Counted from the stretch's first letter, positions 23,010 to 30,323 are shown. The stretch is DNA of 31,548 bases from Kaftiobacterium sp035693805 (GCA_035693805.1 DASSGA010000106.1:1-31548), one strand, 5' to 3'. A program made the numbers and translations. Notes: generated from the letters alone by a model not told the origin.

Positions 23010-23761
23010 CGTTCCTGCAGCACAGCCCCGCGACGATCGCGATTGACTAGCGCCAGGTGGTATTCCGTATAGTGCGCGAGGGCACGGCGGCGGCGCTCGT
23101 CCAGGCGGAGGCAGGCACAGCCCCAGTGGACGGCGACCACGTCGCCGGGAGCCGCATCGGCCAGCAGCGTCTTGCCGTCGAACCGGCGAAACACGCGGCG
23201 GGGCGCCGGCGCACCGAGCGCGAGATCGTCCCCGTCCCGCACCAGGGGGCGCCGCTCTACAAGCAGACTGTCACCGTCGGCCGTCACGACCTGCGCCCAG
23301 CTCACCCGGCATTCGTCCATCGTCTCGATCGTGTGCGGCGTCTCCTGATGCCCCGTGCGGACCGGCATGCTCAACACGTGGAAATTGTGGTGCGGGCGCG
23401 CCCCCGCCGGCACCTGCGCCAGCATGGTCCGCAGCAGTCGCGCAGGGAAGCGGTGCTCGAAGCGCTCCGCCAGGTGGCCGTGGAAGTCGGCCAGCCGGAC
23501 CCGCTCCAGGAGGGCGTTGCCGATCCAGTACGCCTCGATCACGCGCTCGTCGAACGGATCGGGGATGCCGTTTGCCGCGGCGATGAACGCATAGTACGGA
23601 AACGCACCGGCGAACCGCGAGAGGATCTGCTCCAGCCCGCGGTCGCTGTGCTGCTCCGCCAGGTAGTCCAGCATGGCCCGGTTCTCCTCCGGGCCGCAAT
23701 ACCCGAGACGGTTGGGCATGAAGCTGAACCGCGCCGCGAGCAGCGCGCCGGCACGGCTCAC
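23006..23761 (-). CDS. DUF6390-like protein of hydrogenase operon, function unknown
   Basis: The GTG start at 23761 overlaps the HypC stop (GTGA) and gives 251 aa; the longer frame to 24133 only covers hypC and hypA. I believe this is the DUF6390 family seen beside hydrogenase genes in other bacteria, but the name is from memory. The N-terminal half is helical (YCGPEENRAMLDYL, RFAGAFPYYAFIAAANGIPDPFDERVIEAYWIGN). Next comes a His-rich stretch at about 124-143 (HHNFH...GHQETPH), then C151 in DECRVSW, and a strand-rich part ending in VHWGCACLRL (C215, C217). No membrane segment or signal is seen. The position between hypC and a candidate nickel importer suggests a role in nickel handling or hydrogenase assembly; this is inference only. 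Confidence 0.75.
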   Translation of the reverse strand: MSRAGALLAARFSFMPNRLGYCGPEENRAMLDYLAEQHSDRGLEQILSRFAGAFPYYAFIAAANGIPDPFDERVIEAYWIGNALLERVRLADFHGHLAERFEHRFPARLLRTMLAQVPAGARPHHNFHVLSMPVRTGHQETPHTIETMDECRVSWAQVVTADGDSLLVERRPLVRDGDDLALGAPAPRRVFRRFDGKTLLADAAPGDVVAVHWGCACLRLDERRRRALAHYTEYHLALVNRDRRGAVLQER

Positions 23762-24009
23762 GGCTCCACCTGCGCCGCGCCCGAGGCGGCTGAGGTCATC
23801 TCCTCGAGCATCTCCGCCCACGCGACGGCGTCGGCCTCCGGGATCCGCTGCACGGCCAGGCCAAGCTCGATCAGCACCCACTCGCCGACCTGCACGTCCT
23901 CGAGCAGCATGAGGTTCACGCGGCGCGATCGACCGAAGACGTCCACGCGTCCGACGGCCTGTTCGCGGTCTACGATCTCGACGACTTTCCCCGGCAGCGC
24001 GACGCACAT
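23758..24009 (-). CDS. hypC: Hydrogenase maturation factor HypC
   Basis: This 83-aa protein begins MCVALPGKVVEIV, with the essential Cys2 of HypC, and folds as the small beta-barrel of the HypC/HupF family (VDVFGRSRRVNLMLLEDVQVGEWVLIELGLAVQRI). HypC shuttles the Fe(CN)2CO moiety with HypD to the large-subunit precursor. The length is normal. Its ATG overlaps the HypA stop (TGATG) and its stop overlaps the next start, so it is coupled on both sides. The HypB, D, E and F partners are not in the window. Confidence 0.95.
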   Translation of the reverse strand: MCVALPGKVVEIVDREQAVGRVDVFGRSRRVNLMLLEDVQVGEWVLIELGLAVQRIPEADAVAWAEMLEEMTSAASGAAQVEP

Positions 24010-24302
24010 CACCCGATCCCTCCGTTCTCGGCGGCGTCCGTCTCCAGCTCCAGACTCTCCACGACGATGTGCTGCGCCCGCGCATCCGCCGGGTCGTCGA
24101 GCACCTCCACGTCCATCCGGCAGCCCTCCGCAACCGTGCCCCGGGCTGCGTCCTCGAAGTGGTCGCGCAGGTGGTCGGGAGCGATCGGCACGAGCGCGCC
24201 CACCTGCACCCGCACCGCGGTGACGCGACGTGCGCCGTGCTCGCGCGCTGCCTGCTCGATCGTGCGCATGAGATTCGTCATCAGCGACGACTCGTGCGTC
24301 AT
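24009..24302 (-). CDS. hypA: HypA-like nickel metallochaperone, short and cysteine-free
   Basis: The 97-aa protein aligns by eye with HypA: SSLMTNLMRTIEQAAREHGA, RRVTAVRVQVGALVPIAPDHL, FEDAARGTVAEGCRMDVEVL and a C-terminal IVVESLELE strand. It differs from the standard protein in two ways. The nickel-binding start is MTHE rather than MHE, putting the histidine at position 3. The two CxxC zinc motifs are absent: the only cysteine is in AEGCRM, and the usual ~113-118 aa length is shortened by the missing zinc-domain segment. It could still deliver nickel, or be a scaffold that needs another partner such as the DUF6390-like protein. The ATG overlaps the protease stop by 4 nt. Confidence 0.85.
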   Translation of the reverse strand: MTHESSLMTNLMRTIEQAAREHGARRVTAVRVQVGALVPIAPDHLRDHFEDAARGTVAEGCRMDVEVLDDPADARAQHIVVESLELETDAAENGGIG

Positions 24303-24769
24303 GTCGGTCCCACGGCCATCGCCGCCTCCGCCGTGATCTCAGCAGCCACCCTCTCCACGGCGGCGGCGACCTCCGGAGACAGCCCCTCCCCGGCCTCGAA
24401 CGCACGCCCCTCGATGCCGAATACGGTCACCCGCGGCGGCAGCGTCCCAAGGGCCCGGGCGAGCTCCACGACTTCCCCCACGCTGAACGCGTGGGTCGAG
24501 GTCGTCCCGAACAACCGCTCGGGCAGGGGGGCACCGCCGGCGTCCAGCCGGTAGACGGTCCCCGGCCGCCCGCCGCTGCTGACCGCGTCGATGACCACCG
24601 CGGCCTCCGCACCGGCGCAGTGCTCGAGGATCAGCATCGGATCCGCCTCGGCCTCCACCACGACCGTTCCCGGCGGCACCGCCTCGCGCAGCCGGCGCAC
24701 CACCGCGAGACCCGCCGCGTCGTCCCGGCGGTAGGCGTTGCCGACACCAACCACGACGACACGCTTCAT
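24299..24769 (-). CDS. [NiFe]-hydrogenase maturation endopeptidase
   Basis: This 156-aa protein belongs to the HybD/HycI/HyaD peptidase family (M52). The N-terminal VVVVGVGNAYRRDDAAGL places an acidic residue at position 16, D61 lies in VVIDAV, and H93 in STHAFSVGE. These correspond to the three nickel-sensing ligands at positions 16, 62 and 93 in the family; position 16 is Asp rather than Glu. The enzyme removes the C-terminal tail of the large subunit after nickel insertion. It is encoded directly after the large subunit with a 4-nt overlap, so its substrate is almost surely that neighbour. Confidence 0.93.
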   Translation of the reverse strand: MKRVVVVGVGNAYRRDDAAGLAVVRRLREAVPPGTVVVEAEADPMLILEHCAGAEAAVVIDAVSSGGRPGTVYRLDAGGAPLPERLFGTTSTHAFSVGEVVELARALGTLPPRVTVFGIEGRAFEAGEGLSPEVAAAVERVAAEITAEAAMAVGPT

Positions 24770-26082
24770 GCCTGCTCCACCTCGAGTCTCTCCACCTCCA
24801 GCGTGAGGAAGTGGGTCGCGCAGGAGATGCAGGGGTCGTAGTTACGGATCGCCTGCTCGCACTGCCACGTCAACGCATCGGTGGGCAGGTCGAGGCGGTC
24901 CTGCACGAAGCGCGCCAGATCTTCTTCGATCGCTCTCTGGTTCTGCGAAGTAGGCGGAACGATCTTCGCGTCGAGGATCGACCCCGAAGCGTCGATGGTG
25001 TAGCGATGGTACAGGATGCCGCGGGGCGCCTCGGTGCAGCCGTGGCCCGTCGCCGCCCGCGGCGGCACCTCCACGGCCGGCCGGTCCGGCGGCTCGTAGC
25101 GCTCGATGAGACGCAGCGCCTCATCGCAGGCGTACACGAGCTCCACCGCGCGCACGACGATGCTCCGGAAGGGGTTGCGGCAGACCGGCCCCAGGCCGGC
25201 CTCCCGGGCCGCCTCCTGAGCGAGCGGCGAGAGCCGGTCGAAGTTCAGGGCGTAGCGGGCCATCGGGCCGACGAGGTAGGCGCCGCGCCCCCGGATCGCC
25301 GCGTGCAGCGCGTTGGAGTGGGGTACGTGCTCCTCCACGACGTGGTCGGTGAACTCGCGCACGGCGATGTCCAGCCCGCGGGTACTCACCAGGCGGCCTT
25401 CGGTGATCGGGTACTCCGAGGGATGGCGCAGCGCGACCATCTCGTAGTCCTGCTCGAAGTCCGGGAACGGGAAGCGCGCGACCCACCGCACCGTCTCCAT
25501 CGCAGCGTCGCGCGCCCACTTCAACGGCTCGGCGGCAGCACGGAGCTCGCCCGTGGTCGGGACCCGGTAGAATCCGCCGACGCGCACGTTGATGGGGTGG
25601 ACCTCGCGGCCGCCCAGCAGCGCCATCAGGCCGTTGCCGGCTTTCTTCAACTGAAGCCCGCGCCGGACGATCGACCCGTGATCTCGGGCCAGGTGCACCG
25701 CGCTCTCGTACCCGAGGAAATCCGGCGCGTGCAAAAGGTAGACGTGCAGGGCGTGGCTCTCGATCCACTCCCCGCAGTAGATAATCCGCCGCAGGTCGCG
25801 CAGCGCGCCGTCGACGCGGACGCCGCAGGCGTCTTCCATGGCGTTGGCGGCGCTCATCTGGTAGGCGATGGGACAGATCCCGCAGATGCGGGACGTGATA
25901 TCCACGGCCTCCGTGAAATGGCGGCCGCGCAGAAAGGCTTCGAAGAAACGCGGGGGTTCGTAGATCCGCAGCTGCACCTCGGACACCCGGCCGCCGGCGA
26001 TCCGCACCAGCATGGCGCCTTCGCCCTCCACCCGGGCCAGCGCGTCGACCTTGATCGTCCGGGTGCGCCGCTCAGGGCTCAT
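24766..26082 (-). CDS. hyhL: [NiFe]-hydrogenase large subunit, group 3b-type (HyhL)
   Basis: This 438-aa subunit holds the Ni-Fe(CN)2CO site. The N-terminal L1 motif RICGICP supplies C67 and C70. The C-terminal L2 motif DPCISCATH supplies C418 and C421 and ends at H424. A 14-residue tail beginning FLTLEVE follows H424 and should be removed by the adjacent endopeptidase. The compact length and the gene set (HyhB, G and S) point to the soluble, bidirectional NAD(P)-linked group 3b class, also called sulfhydrogenase; the group assignment rests on motifs and context, not a tree. Its ATG lies 11 nt inside the small-subunit gene. Confidence 0.95.
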   Translation of the reverse strand: MSPERRTRTIKVDALARVEGEGAMLVRIAGGRVSEVQLRIYEPPRFFEAFLRGRHFTEAVDITSRICGICPIAYQMSAANAMEDACGVRVDGALRDLRRIIYCGEWIESHALHVYLLHAPDFLGYESAVHLARDHGSIVRRGLQLKKAGNGLMALLGGREVHPINVRVGGFYRVPTTGELRAAAEPLKWARDAAMETVRWVARFPFPDFEQDYEMVALRHPSEYPITEGRLVSTRGLDIAVREFTDHVVEEHVPHSNALHAAIRGRGAYLVGPMARYALNFDRLSPLAQEAAREAGLGPVCRNPFRSIVVRAVELVYACDEALRLIERYEPPDRPAVEVPPRAATGHGCTEAPRGILYHRYTIDASGSILDAKIVPPTSQNQRAIEEDLARFVQDRLDLPTDALTWQCEQAIRNYDPCISCATHFLTLEVERLEVEQA

Positions 26083-26857
26083 GGCGCTCGCTCTCCTTGC
26101 GGAACTCCGGGGCGTTGGCGTTGAAGGTGCGGAAGGCGCGGACCAGGCCGTCGTCCGTCACCCCCAGCTTCCGCCACCATGCGGAGAGTGACGCGGTGTT
26201 GGGGGTCTCCATCGGACCGAAGCAGCCGTAGCAGCCGCGATCATGTGCCGGACACAGCGCGCCGCACCCGGCGTGCGTCACCGGGCCCAGGCAGGGGACC
26301 CCTCGGGCCACCATGACACAGACCACGCCGCGGCGCTTGCACTCCACGCAGACGCTGTGCGCGGGGATGTTGGGCCGCCGGCCGTGCAGGAAAGCGGTCA
26401 GCACCTCCAACAACTGCCCCCGGTCGATGGGACAGCCGCGCAACTCGAAATCCACCTGCACGTGGTCGGCGATCGGTGTGGACCGGTCCAATGTGGCGAT
26501 GTACTCGGGGCGGGCGTACACGATCGAGATGAAGTCTTTCACGTCCTTGAAGTTGCGCAGCGCCTGGATGCCCCCCGCGGTGGCGCAGGCGCCGATGGTC
26601 ACCAGGAAGCGGGAGCGCTCCCGGATCTGGCGGATGCGCTCCGCGTCGTGTGCGGTGGTGATCGAGCCTTCGACAAGGGAGAGATCGTAGGGCCCGCGCG
26701 CGGTCGCTCGGGACGCCTCGAGGAAGTGGGCGATCTCGACCTCGCCGGCCAGCGCGAGCAGCTCGTCTTCCAGGTTGAGCACCGTCAATTGACAGCCGTC
26801 GCACGACGCGAACTTCCAGACTGCCAGCCGAGGCTTCCGCCTCTGCGTGCGTGCCAT
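26072..26857 (-). CDS. hyhS: [NiFe]-hydrogenase small subunit, group 3b-type (HyhS)
   Basis: This 261-aa electron-transfer subunit has no Tat signal, so the enzyme is cytoplasmic. The proximal [4Fe-4S] cluster ligands are C19 and C22 (ASCDGCQL), the cysteine in TIGACATAGG and the one in ELRGCPIDRG. The C-terminal third is cysteine-rich (VCVECKRRGVVC, GVPCLGPVTHAGCGALC, DRGCYGCFGP), enough for two further [4Fe-4S] clusters as in group 3 enzymes. It relays electrons between the large subunit and the HyhG/HyhB diaphorase part. Its ATG shares one base with the HyhG stop (TGATG). Confidence 0.95.
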   Translation of the reverse strand: MARTQRRKPRLAVWKFASCDGCQLTVLNLEDELLALAGEVEIAHFLEASRATARGPYDLSLVEGSITTAHDAERIRQIRERSRFLVTIGACATAGGIQALRNFKDVKDFISIVYARPEYIATLDRSTPIADHVQVDFELRGCPIDRGQLLEVLTAFLHGRRPNIPAHSVCVECKRRGVVCVMVARGVPCLGPVTHAGCGALCPAHDRGCYGCFGPMETPNTASLSAWWRKLGVTDDGLVRAFRTFNANAPEFRKESERHEP

Positions 26858-27693
26858 CAGACCTCCTTGACCGTGAGCAGCGGCTCGACCTCAGGGTACC
26901 GGAAGACCGGTCCCTGCCGGCACACGAAGTGCGGCCCGAACTGGCAGTGGCCGCACAGCCCGATCGCGCACTTCATGTTGCGCTCGAGCGAGAGCACGAT
27001 GCGCTCCGCCGGCACGCCGCGCTTCCGCAGCTCGGCGACCGTGAAGCGCATCATCACTTCGGGCCCGCAGACCAGCGCCAGCGCGTCCTGCGGGTCGAAG
27101 GGCGCGTGAGGGATGAGCGTCGTCACGACGCCCACATCCCCGATCCAGCCGCTGACCGGGGCATCCACGGTCACGCCGACGTGCAGGTCGAAGCGGCCGC
27201 GCCACTGCTCGAGCTCCCGGCGGAAGAGCAGGTCCTGAGGCGTGCGCGCCCCATACAGCAGAGCGACCCGGCCGTAGCGCTCCCGGAATGCGAGCAAGTG
27301 GTACAGGACAGGGCGCAGGGGGGCCAGGCCGATCCCCCCCGCCACGATGATGACGTCCATCCCCTCCGCGGCCTCGACCGGCCAGGCCGTACCGAACGGC
27401 CCTCGCACCCCGACCATGGCTCCCGGCCGCACGGTGCGGATCGCGGTCGAGACCGCACCCACCGCCCGCACCGTATGCGCGACGGGGAGCGGGCGCTGAG
27501 CGTCACCGCTGATGGAGATGGGGACCTCACCGATCCCAAAGGCGTAGAGCATGTTGAACTGGCCCGGCCGGAAGCTGAAGCCGTCGCCGTTCGCCGGGGC
27601 CAGATCAAGCGTGACGGTATCGTGCGTCTCGCGCCGCACGCGGCGGACGACGAACGGCACGGGGACCATGGGGTCAGGCAGACGCGCCTGCAC
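26857..27693 (-). CDS. hyhG: Hydrogenase FAD/NAD(P)-binding subunit (HyhG)
   Basis: This 278-aa protein is a ferredoxin-NADP reductase-like diaphorase subunit. An FAD domain (FSFRPGQFNMLYAFGIGEVPISIS) is followed by an NAD(P) domain (IIVAGGIGLAPLRPVL, VALLYGARTPQDLLF, ALVCGPEVMM). A [2Fe-2S] ligand set lies at C242-x4-C247-x2-C250-x7-C258. It exchanges electrons between NAD(P)H and the iron-sulfur chain. I chose GTG 27693, preceded by GAGG and overlapping the cNMP gene by 20 nt; ATG 27669 is an alternative with a 4-nt gap but no ribosome-binding site. Confidence 0.93.
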   Translation of the reverse strand: MQARLPDPMVPVPFVVRRVRRETHDTVTLDLAPANGDGFSFRPGQFNMLYAFGIGEVPISISGDAQRPLPVAHTVRAVGAVSTAIRTVRPGAMVGVRGPFGTAWPVEAAEGMDVIIVAGGIGLAPLRPVLYHLLAFRERYGRVALLYGARTPQDLLFRRELEQWRGRFDLHVGVTVDAPVSGWIGDVGVVTTLIPHAPFDPQDALALVCGPEVMMRFTVAELRKRGVPAERIVLSLERNMKCAIGLCGHCQFGPHFVCRQGPVFRYPEVEPLLTVKEV

Positions 27694-28159
27694 GCGGTCC
27701 TCGGGCGGTACCGTACACGTCGAGCAACTGCAGCCGGGTCGCCTGCAGCCGGCTGCTGATCACCGGGACCAGCCGCATCAGCAGCACGTAGCCGAGCGCC
27801 GGATCCTCTTCGCACTTCTTCCGGACGCAGGCCGCGTCGAAGCCGATGGCGCGCACCAGCTCGAGCGCCCGGGCGTCGAAGGTCCACCGGTACGGGGGAA
27901 ACAGCCAGGACCAGCCTACGACGTCGTCCTTCCCGATGGTGTAGATGGTCACCGGGCCGCGCTGAGGCACATGAGTCTCCAGGGCCACCCGGCCGTGGCG
28001 GATGAGGAGGAACCGGTTGGCCTCTCCGCCCTCACGGAAGATGTACTCGCCCGCGTCGAAGCGGACGTTGCCGGCGCACCCCGCGAAGAACGCGATCCAG
28101 CGCGGGTCCATCCCCTTGAAGAACGGCTGCTCGGCCAGCAGCTCCTCAATCTCCTTCAC
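27674..28159 (-). CDS. Cyclic-nucleotide-binding-fold protein without DNA-binding domain
   Basis: GTG 28159 follows an AAGGAGG ribosome-binding site and gives 161 aa. The start of a cNMP-binding domain is clear: LAEQPFFKGMDPRWIAFFAG, then VRFDAGEYIFREGGEANRFLLIRHGRVAL. The ligand cassette is off-norm. Instead of the FGE...R-[ST]-A signature there is GKDDVVGWSWLFPPYRWTFDARA. After the domain a long dimerisation-type helix follows (GYVLLMRLVPVISSRLQAT), but no helix-turn-helix, so it is not a CRP/FNR transcription factor. It lies between hyhB and hyhG, overlapping both. It may be an accessory subunit or allosteric sensor of the hydrogenase; this is inference. Confidence 0.88.
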   Translation of the reverse strand: MKEIEELLAEQPFFKGMDPRWIAFFAGCAGNVRFDAGEYIFREGGEANRFLLIRHGRVALETHVPQRGPVTIYTIGKDDVVGWSWLFPPYRWTFDARALELVRAIGFDAACVRKKCEEDPALGYVLLMRLVPVISSRLQATRLQLLDVYGTARGPRAGASA

Positions 28160-29300
28160 GGACGGCCTCCTTGGCGGGCGGCGCCGGCCCGGCGCCATCG
28201 GCGGCGCGGATCGCCCGCACCTCTTCGGTGATATCGATCCCGACCGGGCACCACGTGATGCAGCGGCCACAACCCACGCAGCCCGACGAACCGAACTGGT
28301 CGATCCAGGTGGCCAGCTTGTGCGTCATCCACTGCCGGTAGCGTGACTTCGTCGAGGACCGCACGCTGCCGCCGTGGATGTAGGAGAAGTCCATCGTGAA
28401 GCAGGAGTCCCACTGCCGCCAGCGCTCGGCATGGTCGCCCGTGAGGTCCGTCGTGTCCTCGACCGTGGAACAGAAGCAGGTCGGGCAGGCCATCGTGCAG
28501 TTGCCGCAGGTGAGGCAGCGGGTGGCGACCTGCTCCCAGCGGGCGTGGTCGTAGTTGCGGTACAGGAGTTCCTTGATGCCGGTGGTGTCCATCGTGCGCC
28601 GCATCTGGGCGGCCGCTCTCGCCACGGTGCGCTCGACCGCCTGTGGCGCCTCCGGACCGGCAGGCTGGTGGCGCATCTCCCCGAGGACCTCCGCCCCCGT
28701 GGCGCTGCCGGCCTCGGCGACGAAATAATGCGCGCCGTCCTCGAGGACCTCGGTCAACGCGAGGTCATAGCCCGACGAGGCCTCCGGCCCGGTGCCCATC
28801 GAGACGCAGAAACATGTGCCTCCCGCCTGGCCGCAGTTGACCGCCACGACGAAGCAGCCCTCGCGCCGGGCCTGGTAGGTGGGATCGGGATGCGGCCCCT
28901 GCAGGAACACCTTGTCCTGGATGGCGATCGCATGGAGCTCGCAGGAGCGCACGCCGAGGAACGCGTACCGCGGCGGCGCCTGAGGTTCGGCGTGGATGCG
29001 GAGACCGCCTGCCTCTGTGCGATCGGCCTTCCACAGCCGCACGGACGGCGGGAACAGGAACTTCTTCCAGGAGTGGGGGCCGACGGCGTAGCCGAAGAGG
29101 GCGGCGTCGCCGCGGCGGCGCACCCGGTAGGTGCCGCCGTCCTGCTCATCGGTCCACCCGACGGGCAGGTCGGCCGTGGACGCGATCTGATCATAGACGA
29201 TGGCCCCATCCCGAAGGGTGGGGCCAACGACCGTGTAACCTCTGTGAACGAGGATATCGAACAGATCCTGGAGGTGGGCTACCTCAACGATGCAGACCAT
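28146..29300 (-). CDS. hyhB: Hydrogenase iron-sulfur subunit (HyhB), 4Fe-4S dicluster
   Basis: This 384-aa subunit has the N-terminal HyhB pattern (LFDILVHRGYTVVGPTLRDG, LPVGWTDEQDGGTYRVRRR, GYAVGPHSWKKFLFPP), a LGVRSCELHAIAIQD segment, and two [4Fe-4S] ferredoxin motifs near residues 265-281 (CLTCGNCTMACPTCFC) and 341-351 (CVGCGRCITWC). In group 3b enzymes it works with HyhG to pass electrons between NAD(P)H or polysulfide and the hydrogenase core. ATG 29300 has AGGA 7 nt upstream; GTG 29306 is in frame. It is the first gene of the coupled cluster. The VOC gene ends only 36 nt upstream, so the promoter is either inside that gene or before it. Confidence 0.94.
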   Translation of the reverse strand: MVCIVEVAHLQDLFDILVHRGYTVVGPTLRDGAIVYDQIASTADLPVGWTDEQDGGTYRVRRRGDAALFGYAVGPHSWKKFLFPPSVRLWKADRTEAGGLRIHAEPQAPPRYAFLGVRSCELHAIAIQDKVFLQGPHPDPTYQARREGCFVVAVNCGQAGGTCFCVSMGTGPEASSGYDLALTEVLEDGAHYFVAEAGSATGAEVLGEMRHQPAGPEAPQAVERTVARAAAQMRRTMDTTGIKELLYRNYDHARWEQVATRCLTCGNCTMACPTCFCSTVEDTTDLTGDHAERWRQWDSCFTMDFSYIHGGSVRSSTKSRYRQWMTHKLATWIDQFGSSGCVGCGRCITWCPVGIDITEEVRAIRAADGAGPAPPAKEAVREGD

Positions 29301-29322
29301 TCCCACTTCCTGCGTTCGTGGC

Positions 29323-29335
29323 GGCCGCGCCGGCC
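29323..29335. other. Short GC hairpin between VOC gene and hyhB
   Basis: GGCCG (29323-29327) and CGGCC (29331-29335) can form a 5-bp stem with a CGC loop, immediately after the VOC stop. It has no U-tract. It may slow or process transcripts between the two genes, or simply reflect high GC. Confidence 0.3.
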
Positions 29336-29336
29336 C

Positions 29337-29726
29337 CTATTTCGCGCTGGGGTCGTCCTGCCAGATCCCGAATACGTTCATCTCCGGATCGGCGAGGAGG
29401 GCCCACCACCCCATCGAGGGGATCGAGGTCTTCGGCCGGAGGATGTTGGCCCCCAGGTCCTGCGCCTGTCTGACCGTCTCATCGATCGATCGCACCGTGA
29501 CGTAGTTCAGCCAGTTGCGGGCATCCGGCATGGGGCGCTTCATGATCCCGCCGTTGATCCCGCCGGGCTCCGTCGGTCCCTGCGGGCCGCTGGCCACGGT
29601 GCTGACCATCCAGTAGTCCATGCCTTCCGTCTTGCGGATCGTCCAGTCGAACAGCTCGGAGTAGAAGCCTGACAGCTTCTCCGGATCATCGCCATAGATC
29701 TCGAAGTGCGAGACCGGATTCTTCAT
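29337..29726 (-). CDS. VOC (glyoxalase/bleomycin-resistance fold) protein
   Basis: This 129-aa protein has the single-domain VOC layout: VSHFEIYGDDPEKLSGFYSE followed by LFDWTIRK, a central YVTVRSIDETVRQAQDLGA repeat unit, and the closing ALLADPEMNVFGIWQ. Family members dimerise around a divalent metal and act as lyases, isomerases, dioxygenases or drug-binding proteins; no specific activity can be assigned. I chose ATG 29726 because GGAGGTGG precedes it at the right spacing; the ATG at 29741 would add five residues overlapping that site. It is upstream of and co-directional with the hydrogenase genes, but a functional link is not obvious. Confidence 0.88.
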   Translation of the reverse strand: MKNPVSHFEIYGDDPEKLSGFYSELFDWTIRKTEGMDYWMVSTVASGPQGPTEPGGINGGIMKRPMPDARNWLNYVTVRSIDETVRQAQDLGANILRPKTSIPSMGWWALLADPEMNVFGIWQDDPSAK

Positions 29727-29867
29727 CGGTTCCACCTCCACGGATTCCCCGGGGCTGGTCGCAGGTGAGTCTAAGGGGGGATAAGTAGACTTTCGGGACC
29801 GGTATCGCCGCTTCCTGGGCTCGACCGCCTAATCGCCCACATCCCCTGGCATCCACCGCGAGCCTGC

Positions 29868-29881
29868 AAGATCGTAATCTT
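29868..29881. promoter_or_regulatory. Short inverted repeat upstream of DUF1428 gene
   Basis: AAGAT-CGTA-ATCTT is a perfect 5-bp inverted repeat with a 4-nt centre, 18 nt before the DUF1428 ATG and inside the divergent gap with the VOC gene. It might be an operator half-site pair; by length alone it could be chance. Confidence 0.25.
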
Positions 29882-29898
29882 CTTATGGGAGGATCCAC

Positions 29899-30264
29899 AT
29901 GCGGTACGTCGATGGATTCGTCCTGCCCGTCCCAAAGAAAAGCCTCCCGGCCTACCGCGAGATGGCGCGGCAGGCGGCAAGAGTCTGGCGAAAGTATGGC
30001 GCCCTTGAGTACGTCGAAGCCGCCGGTGATGACCTCAATCCAAAGTGGGCTGCGATCAAGTTCCCGCAGACAGTCAAAGCGAAACCCGGCGAGACTGTGG
30101 TATTCTCCTTCATCGTGTTCAAGTCACGCGCGCACCGCGATCGTGTCAATGCCAAGGTGATGAAAGACCCTCTCATGAACGATCCGAAGTACAAGGACAA
30201 GCCGATGCCCTTCGACATGAAACGCATGGTCTATGGAGGCTTCAAGGTCCTGGTCGAGACTTAG
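29899..30264 (+). CDS. DUF1428 (YbaA-like) protein
   Basis: This 121-aa protein matches the DUF1428 family almost throughout: MRYVDGFVLPVPKKSLPAYR at the start, ARVWRKYGALEYVEAAGDDL, VVFSFIVFKSRAHRDRVNAK and the end MPFDMKRMVYGGFKVLVE. The fold is a small dimeric ferredoxin-like alpha/beta barrel related to antibiotic monooxygenases; its biological role is unknown. It is cytoplasmic. A GGGAGGA ribosome-binding site precedes the ATG. It diverges from the VOC gene across about 170 nt. The region to its right is degraded, so it seems to be the last intact gene on this side. Confidence 0.93.
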   Translation: MRYVDGFVLPVPKKSLPAYREMARQAARVWRKYGALEYVEAAGDDLNPKWAAIKFPQTVKAKPGETVVFSFIVFKSRAHRDRVNAKVMKDPLMNDPKYKDKPMPFDMKRMVYGGFKVLVET

Positions 30265-30323
30265 CGCATCCGCGTGTGATGCCGTTCGTCGCCCCAGATC
30301 CAGAGCTACCAACCAAGATCGCG

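Noticed and set aside
21618..23072. 484-codon plus-strand ORF antisense to the solute-binding protein
   Set aside because: Composition is shadow-like and the minus strand has an unambiguous SBP_bac_5 protein coupled to its neighbours.
23006..24133. 375-codon version of the DUF6390-like gene
   Set aside because: The extra 124 residues are Arg-rich shadow of hypC and hypA. GTG 23761, overlapping the hypC stop, is preferred.
24811..26124. 437-codon plus-strand ORF antisense to hyhL
   Set aside because: The minus strand carries the L1 and L2 hydrogenase motifs; the plus product has no recognisable fold.
27674..28159. Reading the cNMP-fold protein as a CRP/FNR transcription regulator
   Set aside because: No helix-turn-helix follows the dimerisation helix and the ligand cassette is replaced.
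28374..29672. 432-codon plus-strand ORF antisense to hyhB and the VOC gene
   Set aside because: It crosses two well-supported minus-strand genes and is another GC shadow.
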